Shown here: positions 25,330 through 34,341 of the stretch, in pieces
Position numbering within the stretch: position 1 is the first letter of the stretch
Layout of the letters: each line of letters opens with the position of its first letter
Assembly (NCBI GenBank): GCA_008360955.1
Contig: LUCM01008873.1
Location: 355,537 to 419,536, forward strand
DNA from: Fasciolopsis buskii
Lineage: Eukaryota; Platyhelminthes; Trematoda; Plagiorchiida; Fasciolidae
Reading direction: 5' to 3'
DNA: 64,000 bases
Position numbers and translations under genes: made by a program
The notes under the pieces: model-generated
What the model saw: only the letters and a program-made list of their open reading frames with translations
What the model was told of the DNA's origin: nothing
Databases searched by the model: none

Positions 25330-25480
25330 ACTTGGAAGATTCTTCCCCGAGCCTTTAATCACATGTCTAATCTGCAAGGCAGCAGGACGATCTAACGGTC
25401 ACATAACCCATTGGGGACCGGCGACTGTTAGTTTAACTCATAAACCCTTAGATGGAGTGAGACAACCTGGGTGTCCAGTA
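25330..25480 (+). repeat. dispersed repeat R1, diverged copy
   Basis: GGCAGCAGGACGATCTAACG GTCACATAACCCATTGGGG and GTGTCCAGTACAC align with the first part of the copy at 23465-24095. Confidence 0.5.
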
Positions 25481-27140
25481 CACGCAGATGAAATGACCTA
25501 TCACGATAATTCTCACATAGCAAAATATGAGAAATGATCAAAGGAGATGGATGAATTGCATATAGCGATCCCCATTGAAATAAGGTGTTACTACCGCCAA
25601 TGCCCAAAATAACAAAATAAGAGTGAAATGCGTATCTTTCATCGCGGATGGTAAACCCAGTAGTCATGTAACATTCAGGAAACAAACAAGTTAGGCATTC
25701 GCTACATCGGCACTAAATAACATCCATTTTTCACATGCTCTAGGCATGAGTAGAATAGGCGTTGAATGTCCCATAACCACAACAACCCGTAACACAAGGA
25801 AGCGAGAGAGAGAGAGAGAGGAAATCGATAGCCATGACCCGGAAACTTCGAGTGGGATCTCAATGGGTCAAGTGTGGTAACAAGTGGGGCGACAGGGAAC
25901 AACCGTCTACCACTTACAATTCAGCATTAGTAAATGCAAGCGTCCATATTAGAGCAATCGAAGCGGTATACACAAATTGGCCAATTAGCAGGAATCTAGG
26001 GCGCTGTCAAACTTCAGATTAAACGACGAGACAGAATTAAACTGTCGGAAATCAACAAAAGAGGTCAATCAGGTAAGTAAGTCGGCACTAACGGGACCCC
26101 CAAGTTAGTCAGCATCCAACGGTCAGTCGCGGATCAGACAAATAGCGACAAATAGTTCAGTGCACTTTCAGTCACATAAGCAACTATCTATTATGGAAAT
26201 GAAATAAGGACAAGAGATAAAATAGGTTGCATGATCCGAAAATTAGGTAGATACGTGCCTGTCAGAATTCGGGGTTGAGGTAAACGGTGGATATGTAAAA
26301 GATATTTCAAACCGACGCCAGTCATTCCTAACTCTAACTGATTGGCCGGGTGGCTTGCAGCTCTTAAATACACTCATTTTGACCAGAACGTCTATTCCAG
26401 CATTATTGAGTACCAACATCTATTCCTTGTTTACAAAAATGTCGGATCTGACCCTCGTACTCCAATCACCGATTCATGTTCACACTTGCGTCATCTGTAT
26501 ACAAGAACCGAACCAGGATATTGCTCATCTACCCATGTCCATAGAAAGCTTCAAACGTAACCGGCAGGACAGATTTTCCAACATTAAAAAACAGATAAAC
26601 TTCTTCTGGTCTGACAAGTCCGAGATTATTTATACGTATTCCTTAAATGGAACTGATTCCCTCATGACTCATTGTCATCCCAAGTTCTCCCATCATAGTG
26701 AACTCATAAATAGCTTCTTTTAGCTCAGAAAAAAGCAACACGACTTTTTTGATTTTTTTTTCTAACATTTGCTGTTCCATCTCTTGAGGAGAGTCTACAT
26801 ATTATTTTAAGTGATTTCAATCATGCATCGACCCTACCCACTGGCTGTGTTTGATCTGACAGGCCTCCGCGTTTCTCCCATCAGAGGCGACTCCATTTTA
26901 GATGGCTATTACCAACCAGTCTGATTTTTTCTCTGAAACTGCGCGTATCTATCTTAACTAATGAGTAGTTTGGTTTTGCTAAGACCGAAGGTATAATTTC
27001 GGCCTATCTTCCATTCTTTCAAGCAAACAAATCAAACGCGAATTCGTCTCCGTAATTCTTCACACAAAAACCCTACTCTTTCTCAAAAGTCCTTTACACA
27101 CGCATGTGGTTGTTTCGCTTTTAAAACCCTACGTAACGAC

Positions 27141-27655
27141 TGTTGGGGAGAAGGCCATGTCTCCCCCTAATCTTTTATGAGGATTCTATTTTTGTTATTA
27201 TCTCTTCCTAAAACTCTATCGTTTTCTTGTTTTTCCGCTACTTTCGGTTTCACCTTTAATTAAAATTATCGCCATGCCCTCCATTACTGCACGCTGATTG
27301 GTCAGTTCTATAACTTTCGCATTAATTCGCAAGGTCGGACGCCCGACCTGGCCTAAGACTATATAAGTGATGGTGACCCGAGCTTAAAAGACATGGTTCT
27401 TCCGGCTTACCTTCTTGGCCGTCGCACTGTGTGTTAATGCACGTTACTCGTGAGGCTCTGTCTTCTGTGTTCAGCTGGTGAGAGACCTAGCTTGAATCAT
27501 GCGTGTCGTACACTGTGGTTTTAGTATCGGGTTATCCGTTGTGCGATTACGGATCAGCGTTACCCCTTGTGTATTCAGTGTTGTGTTCGATTTGTGGTTG
27601 TGTTCATAGTCTCAGAGGACTGAGACTTGTGTTGTGTGTCCGTGTTGTGCTCCCA
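27141..27655 (+). mobile_element. putative solo LTR inside the LINE
   Basis: Inference. A 515-bp block separates the LINE endonuclease part from its linker. It begins TGTTGGGGAG and can be closed at ...GTGCTCCCA, with CGAC before and CGAA after as a possible imperfect 4-bp target duplication. It holds a TATA box (CTATATAAGTG, about 27358-27368) near its middle, as at a U3/R border. No gag-pol sequence is attached. The ends are not certain. Confidence 0.45.
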
Positions 27656-28338
27656 CGAATACATAGCAAAGACAATGCCAGACTTTTCACAGAGACAGTC
27701 AATGAGATATTTGACATTTGCTGTCCTCTCGAAACCCTATTCATATCAAACGGCCGCATCTTCTCCCGGTTACTAAAGTCCCTAAGGAGACGCCAGAAGA
27801 ACCTTTACGAATCCCGTAACAACTCACGTGTGCGATATATTTTCATTCTAATAAAAGTTGAAATCGAACGTATCGACATAACATTCGCCAGCCAAATCTT
27901 GAATGATAACAACAACAGATCCTCATGGCAAGGCATACGACGATTGTGTGGGAAGAGAAAGAGACACGTGAAATGTTCTGCGTTTGTCGACGGCATTGAT
28001 CAAGCCTTCATCCATCCTTCTAACTATACCCCAGTCACATTCGCATGAAGGGATGACATGCTAATTACGTTTTTTTCTTGGAAAAGATGTTTAAGTTTCT
28101 CCGCACCACTACAATTATCATCACAGCCTGTTCTTATTTCTTCTGATGGACGGTGCTATAGCACTGACTGATGCATTCACTTCTCTAATTAACACGTCAT
28201 TAAGTCTATCCTCTGTCTTTTATCTTTTACTTTCTTTATTATTGAAATAACAGTGTACATCGGTAACCAGTTTGTAAATATCAGGACCAAATGATGTAAG
28301 GAGTGTATCGAAAAATTGATGCGCCATGTATTGGTTTC

Positions 28339-28511
28339 AATTGCGAATGATATAATGTTAATAACACATCGTCGTTGGTAGATTTAATTCGACAACGTTT
28401 CGACTACCGTGGGTAGTCTTTCTCAAGGCAAATTTTGCCCATGGTAGTCAAAACGTTGTCAAATACATCTACCAACAACGCTGTGTTATTAACATTATAT
28501 CATTCGCAATT
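28339..28511. mobile_element. foldback (MITE-like) inverted repeat
   Basis: Arms 28339-28413 and 28438-28511 pair over about 74 bp with roughly eight mismatches; the outer ends AATTGCGAATGATATAATG / CATTATATCATTCGCAATT are perfect. The 24-bp spacer includes CTTTCTCAAGGCAAATTTTG. No coding capacity. Confidence 0.85.
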
Positions 28512-28662
28512 AACAGTGGACATCATTTTTCGGGAAGGGGGCCGCGGCCAACAGAGGGTTGCCGAGTGAGGAAGTTGATCGGCTGTGGGAAGACTCGAAC
28601 CCGAAACCTTCACGTTCAGGCGCCCCGACCTTATCCGCCTGGCATGACTGCTGGAGACCCGT
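28508..28662 (-). mobile_element. tRNA-derived SINE, family A, inside the LINE
   Basis: Reverse complement shows an A-box region GCCAGGCGGATAAGG, B box GGGTTCGAGTC, then the family body CAACTTCCTCACTCGGCAACC and CCCCTTCCCGAAAA. A piece of the same SINE tail (ACAGTGTACATC preceded by TTTATTATTGAAATA) sits at 28235-28262, beyond the foldback block, so the SINE was probably split by a later insertion. Confidence 0.72.
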
Positions 28663-29149
28663 CACTACCGTCCCCATCCTAAAATCTAGTAGTTCTACTT
28701 CCTCAGCTAAACGCTTTCGCCCCATTACTTTAACGTCTACTGGTCTCAAGCTGACAGTGTTGTGTTTGAGTGTCTACGTTCTTCTATGAATCCTACTAGC
28801 AACCCCTTTCAGTTGGCTTATAAATCTACTTTGGATTCTGTCGCCATCCATGTTCATCACACTTGTAAGTTCATAGACGCAAGGATAAGATTTGTACTTT
28901 GTGGTTTCATAGACTATTCGTGCGCTTTCGATTCTGTTTCACAGCCATTCCTATTTCACAAACTAGAAAAATTTGGTTCTCTCTGGCTCTTATTAGCATG
29001 GCTGTATGATTATTTTACTAACCGAACTGGGCAGTAAAACATCAAAACCGTTGGTTAGCAACTCAGGTGTGCTTCAGGATGCTGTCCTTTCACCGTATCT
29101 CTTCCTTACGTACATCACCGATTTATCAACTAGTTTCCTCTGTTGATGA

Positions 29150-29348
29150 AATCCAACAAACCGTTCACAGCATGCCCGGTAGCGTAATGGCTGAGGCGTT
29201 TGACTCACAATCGTTCGTCTCGGGTTCGCGTCCCAGTTCGGTCGACGTGGATATGTACTGCTGATGATTCCTAACAAGGATGAAATAACTGTACAGTGCT
29301 TCTACGGTTTCTTAATGGTCAGTTGAGCGATGATATCACATGGTGAAT
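29150..29348 (+). mobile_element. tRNA-derived SINE, family B, inside the LINE
   Basis: Starts CAACAAACCGTTCACAGC and ends ACATGGTGAATT like the copy at 13765. It has A box TAGCGTAATGGCTGAGG and B box GGGTTCGCGTCCC. It lies between the GVLQ...YITDLST block and the thumb region of the LINE, so it inserted after that element. Confidence 0.8.
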
Positions 29349-30436
29349 TATTTTATGGAAACATTCAATCTCCTACTACTAACACGAACTTATCTTCTAC
29401 TTACGATTTTTCTGTACAACCCGGTCTAGATCTCAACACAAATGTCCGTTCGCTGTCGCTCGGTCAGCCTACCCATCTGAACTGTCATTCATTGACTTAG
29501 AAATACTCACCACGATTGATTCTGTGAAATATCTAAGGGCTATTATTGAGAAAAAATGTGAGGTGGACTTTTCACGTTTCCGTCTGCGTAAGGAATCTCT
29601 GACGACTGTCATTTCAAATCAGAAGGCTTTGACATTGCACGATGGAAACAAGGCACCATCTCCCGATTTGTATACCAATTTTTTTCCAATCCTTCTTTAC
29701 CGTTCTCCTGTTGTTTTTGCAGCTTTCCTTAAAAATACCTAAAATTCTTCATCGGAGATTGCCGGTTATTAGCCGTATATCTTTCATACTTCCAAGCGAA
29801 TTGTCCGCATGTGAAACATTTATTCACATAGTACTTTCAGATCCCATACATCCTCTGCACAACGATCTTTTAAAGTGCTTTTCTCGTGTTTCAACACGAT
29901 TCGCTCTCCATTCTATACCCTCGAAAATCAATATTTACAGGAACTCCACTGTCCAATATTTAGCACCCATCTTGACAAACCGGAGTCGCGATCCAACCGA
30001 CTTCCTGGCCAACCTATTTTAAGTGTTCAAAGCATTAATCGACGAGTTTTTTCTCTTTATTTTCATAAGATGGTGAGTGTACCTATTTTCATATTTCTTA
30101 GTTGCGATAACTTATCGAAAGACTTGACTCGATAAGTCACAAGTAAAAAAACATGGAATTCAATCAAAACTATCCGATTACTCCGGCAGAAGACCACTTA
30201 TGTGTGGTATCGAAGACTAATTTACAAGTACATCGAATTATCAGAGGTATTTGCAGCCGAATATGAAGGATCAGGGTGTGCCGGAGCTTTTGGATCCTTC
30301 ACTGAATCTGTGGTACAAGATGACTTCGGCGCGTGAGATGACCGACCAACATCTTCCACAGCCGGAGGGATGAGGCCACAATTTGCATGCGAGAAAGTTG
30401 GACAATGATGTGATACTTAATGGCGTAATACTTCAT

Positions 30437-30560
30437 TTCAAATGCGGTGGCCAAGTGGATTAAGGGTCTGTCACCAAGACGGTCAGAGATTTGAATCCCC
30501 AATCCACTAGTCACTTTGGTGATAGACGTCAGCTTGCAGCTACCCGGCTCATTACCACAA
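30437..30560 (+). mobile_element. tRNA-like element (third SINE type)
   Basis: Has a very good A box (GTGGCCAAGTGGATTAAGG) and a weakened B box (GATTTGAATCCCC) 50 bp later, as in a Leu- or Ser-type tRNA head. Acceptor-stem pairing is poor and the body downstream matches neither family A nor B. Confidence 0.45.
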
Positions 30561-30959
30561 CTGAACTAAAGAGACCTCATATCGTTCCACGTCAGTCTAA
30601 GTCTCGGGGCACAGTCTTTGATCCCATCCTCCCGTGTCGTGGGCCCTAGTGGTTATGGGGAACGCCCCCCTCCACCACATCAATGCTTGGAGCGTGTCAC
30701 AAAAAACGACCCTGATGGATTTATGTAAGGTTTTACTATTTTTCGTATCATTACAGGATTGGTGAAATGCAACGTAAAATTAGGTTTTTCTTTCCCACAA
30801 CTTGGCAAGCGTACATATGTGCACACTTCAAAATAGATGTATGCTGTCTCCGAAACGTGCATACAAGACCCTACTTCCGTATTCACTCTTCGTAGCCAAG
30901 ATACAATCTCATTCTTTCGCTTCACTTTTCGCGAGCCAGGTGATTCGGTTTGAAGCACT

Positions 30960-33650
30960 CGTAATCAGACTGAGGTTGGGACCCCAGTCAACAGTCGTTT
31001 GTGTGCAGTTACGTTGGACGGTTCTGTACGTGTCAATAGCAATCGATTGAAGCGCCGTTATCTGTTCGTCGTTTCCGTGCATGCACCCACTGACTCCCGC
31101 TCCCGTGAGGCTAAAGTCCAGTTCTACCGCAACTTATCCCAATTACTTTGAAGTGTGCGTTCAACAGACATTGTAGTCCATACTAACCCTTTGACGCCTA
31201 ACTTGGCTACTCAGCGGAGATATGATAGCACATTTTCCGTCACAGCCGATCGGACATCGCTTCGTTCAAGTTTGTTCTGACCATAGGCGGCTCCTGGCGA
31301 ACACCAACTTTTGTCGTAAAAAATGATGTCGGCTTACCTGGCACCTTTCTCCGTGTACCAAGCGTTGGACTCAGATTGACCAGATTGTCATTAGTGGTGT
31401 GAATCAATCGAGAACTGCCGCTAATTCTGGCCCACACGCGTGGACTTAGACCATGTTTCGGTCCGAGAAAGCTTTTGTTTTCGACTGGTCTCTAGCCGCA
31501 CCATACGTCCGCACAGCAGATCCTAGAAAATGATCACCGAGTTCCGTTCCAAATGGAAATATCAATGCGGTTGTCGTCTCAACAAAATGCCCAGGATCCG
31601 ACCAGACACTGGCAGCAGATTAAAGACGACGGGCACTCAGCGGCAGCCGTCATGAAGGACGCCGTGACACGCAAACCTCAGAAACTATGGCTACCCTCGA
31701 ATTCAGTTATACTGTTAGATGGTCGCAGATTCGTCCCGTGCCAGCACCAAGGTGATCACGGACGCCCTGTCCTCAGGTTGAGGCTCGCTCTTGCACTGTG
31801 GTGGGTTGAAACCTGCGACGATCCCTAATGGACCTCGCTCGGGTGCGTAGTTTTTGCCAGTGGGCAGGTCTTTCCACTACCCTTCCTACCGCAACGAGAC
31901 TGCACCTTGACGTGGTGTGACGATCCGCGTGCCTCCATGACTCAACGAGCTACTCAGGATGATTTATATCAAGCCGAAGGTCCAATTATGCCTGGAAGGT
32001 CAAGGCATAGAGGCCTGACGGAGTAGTCTCTTGGTCCTCCAAGTTGGTGTTTGATCTGAGTTAGCAGCTCAGTCGGAAAAACAATTGGAAGAATAATTGA
32101 TCCGAGTAGATGGGCTCCCACTCAGCCATGCCCCGCTGCCTTGCGGTCAAGTTCTTGTCAGAACCAAAGGCTTTGGTTGAGAACCCTAATCGTTCTTCTG
32201 CTTAGTGGCTGGACCCCCTAGCAGCACCCGTCCATCAATCCGCATGAATTATACGCCAAAAAATAATTCCATACTGCATCGGTCGTCGCGCCGGCTAATC
32301 AGGACCGCGATACCCATTGAGTCGAGCGTGGGGGGTAGTGATAATGGTGGAAAGGGAGGCGTAAAGAAACACAAAAGGCCACAACTTTTGGCAATGGTCG
32401 GAACTTTTACCGACTGATTAAAAATACTGGCCCACGGAAGCCGAGTGATTAAAGAATTCGAGGGCACACTGACCCACTCGCAGGAGTGTCGCGTTGAGCA
32501 GAACACTTTAGGAAACAATTTGGTTGGCCCACCGCCACAGTGGGCCTAACACTTATGTCTGAAAGTGGACCAAACCAAGTGGATACCAATCCTCCATTCA
32601 AAATAGAGGTGGTAAGGAAGATAGGATTTCTTAAAAGCTACAAGGGAGGTGGACAAGATGGACTATCACCGTCCGTCTTCAAGGATGGTGGCGAAGTGTT
32701 AAAATCGGAATTAACAAAACTCCTGAGATCAGTCTAAAGGGAAGAGATTTCTAAGGAACGGTGTGAATAAAAGATTGCGCCGATTTATAGAAAGGGTGAC
32801 AGACTCTCATGTAAAACCAACGAATTAATCAGTTTAGTAAACACGGCATTCAAGCCGCTCACAGCCAGCACATTCCGCCGATTACCTGGTAGTCGCGAAA
32901 TGCGCATGCGTGAGAACCAAGCCGGTTTACTTCCAGATCGGGGTTGCGTTGAGAAAATTTTCACTTCCCGACGGATCTTAGAACACAGGCACACATTCCA
33001 TAGATCTACGATTTCTGTTTTTCTTAATCTGAAAGCGGCGTTCGACTCAGAACAATCGAGGAGTTCTTTGATGCTGTCCCTCAATAAAGAGTAGGATGGA
33101 GAAATTATTTCAATCATTCGCCATTTGCATGCCAAAAACCGAAGCCGAGTTCGCGCCTCTGGCGATGTTTCACCCGAATTCACCATGTGAAGTGGTATTG
33201 TCAGGATTGACCAAATTCACTTTTCCTGTTAAACTTATTTAGTGTGATGGTTATGCAGTAGTTGTATCTCGCTTGGTGATGGTATATCGGAAGAAATGTT
33301 GTGCAAACGAGATTCATCAACTTGCGACGTTTGTGGCGTCGGTGCAACAATCGCATATCGCTCGAAGGTCGAGGAGACACAGCAGCAGCAGCAGCAGTCA
33401 GGTCGGTCCCGCTAGACGGTTCCGAAACATGACCGTTGAGGATAGAAGATATGCGAAGACTGTTCGTATTTGAACACCGTTGTCTTTTTAGTTTGTGTGG
33501 AATATAGTGGAAGAATTTTGTGATTAACTTCGAGGTTCGACGTCAGTACTGAGTTCTAGGATCTAGTCTTTAGAACGGGCACTGAATGTGAATACATTAA
33601 GGTAGTTGGGTCATGTTTTGTGTATGCCCGTAGAATAACTCCTTCGTTGT
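30960..33650 (+). mobile_element. RTE-like LINE with endonuclease and reverse transcriptase remnants
   Basis: Endonuclease: VHAPTDSRSREAKVQFYRNL with STDIVVH, GHRFVQVCSDHRRLLANTNF, and the catalytic-type TQIDQIVIS near 31370. Linker: WQQIKDDGHSAAAVM...SNSVILLDGRR. Then NFYRLIKNTGPRKP and AEHFRKQFGWPTATVG, followed by reverse transcriptase: FLKSYKGGGQDGLSPSVFKD, ENQAGLLPDRGC, SVFLNLKAAFDS, NRSRVRASGDVSPEF. The YADD part is missing. The sequence then jumps to a C-terminal segment that is the left inverted-repeat arm. Many stops and frameshifts. It lies antisense to and downstream of METTL17 exon 7. Confidence 0.85.
33314..33628 (+). repeat. left arm of near-identical 315-bp inverted repeat
   Basis: By hand alignment this segment is the reverse complement of 37302-37616 with a single mismatch (33326). 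Both carry six CAG units. Similarity continues more weakly to about 33250 on one side and about 33650 on the other. The segment is part of an RTE-derived 3' region. It lies downstream of METTL17 exon 7. Confidence 0.95.
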
Positions 33651-34260
33651 ACTCTGTCCATACAGGAACTTAGACGAAGCTAAAGATAGAGCACAGTTTG
33701 CCTGACCAAGAAAAATCTCTGGGTCGGAAGGTTTGTATGAATTGTAGTCTCTATACTGATAGTTTAAACCACCACAAAAACGAGTGGTCGCAGCAGGGAA
33801 GATGACAGGTGAAATCGCCAAGTTGAGGAAAAGAACGCGATTCCGGGTATTAAGGTTCCAAGACAAGCTTTCTGTCAGTTTGTTCGCGAATGCGCGGTAG
33901 CTACCGCCCAACTAAGAGAAGGCCCAATGCAAGTCTAATTCAAAGGTTTGCGGTTCCCCGACTAGGCCAGCTGCTTGTGACTTACCTCGTCAACATTGAT
34001 AAAAAGGCGCAACTCGTCAACATCGTGGTGTTAATTTTCCTATTACACGAGTTCACAAACCAAAAAGAAAACACGCGACAACTTACGGGACCTTTTGACC
34101 GTATTATATAGGTGGAAGTGATTGGAGTTGGTAGCCCAAAAGAAAAAAAATGTTCATCTAATTACTGGAAAATGATATAAAATGATTGACGTAGGCGACT
34201 TCTCGGCATTAGGATTGACAGTTTCATGCAAATCGGACGTAAGCCCAAGAAAAAACTTAC

Positions 34261-34341
34261 TCGTGTTAGTCCGAAATGGTAGTATTTTACAGCAATATTG
34301 CACACTGTGTCTCGTTTTCCACATAACGCATTGTGCGGACA
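34261..34341 (-). CDS. METTL17: METTL17 exon 7 (Fe-S cysteine cluster)
   Basis: 27 codons starting CPHNALCGKRDTVCNIAVKY and ending YHFGLTR at a CACGA|GTAAGT donor, phase 0. The three cysteines are spaced C-x5-C-x6-C; in human METTL17, recalled as C-x5-C-x7-C, the corresponding residues ligate a 4Fe-4S cluster together with a fourth, downstream cysteine. The acceptor (AATTCCATATAG) is weak in pyrimidines, but the join is phase-perfect and restores FAPCPH. Confidence 0.82.

Larger units (their letters stand above)
26355..30022 (+). mobile_element. CR1-like LINE, nearly full length, nested insertions
   Basis: Endonuclease remnants: HTCVICIQEPNQDIAHL, ESFKRNRQDRF, YSLNGTDSLMTHCHPKFS and DLTGLRVSPIRGDSILDGYY. 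Linker: DICCPLETLF...LKSLRRRQKNLYESRNN (27665-28045). Reverse transcriptase: KRFRPITLTSTGLK, then frameshifted NPFQLAYKSTLDSVAIHVHH, RFVLCGFIDYSCAFDSVSQP, YDYFTNRTGQ and SGVLQDAVLSPYLFLTYITD. Thumb and C-terminus: 29390-30022, ending SIPSKINIYRNSTVQYLAPI...NLF. Order and motifs are those of APE-type non-LTR elements. It is interrupted by an LTR-like block, a foldback element, and SINEs of families A and B. Confidence 0.82.

Noticed and set aside
27503..28048. 181-codon plus-strand frame that looks like a gene
   Set aside because: Its C-terminal two thirds read as the linker of the surrounding LINE, and its first third lies in the LTR-like block.
31240..31437. Minus-strand frame with WARISGSSRLIH, resembling the METTL17 C-terminal WPRI motif
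   Set aside because: The plus strand here is the RTE endonuclease (QVCSDHRRLLANTNF, TQIDQIVIS), which explains the open frame, and the expected cysteines are missing.
32785..33186. 133-codon minus-strand frame
   Set aside because: Antisense shadow of the RTE reverse transcriptase on the plus strand.
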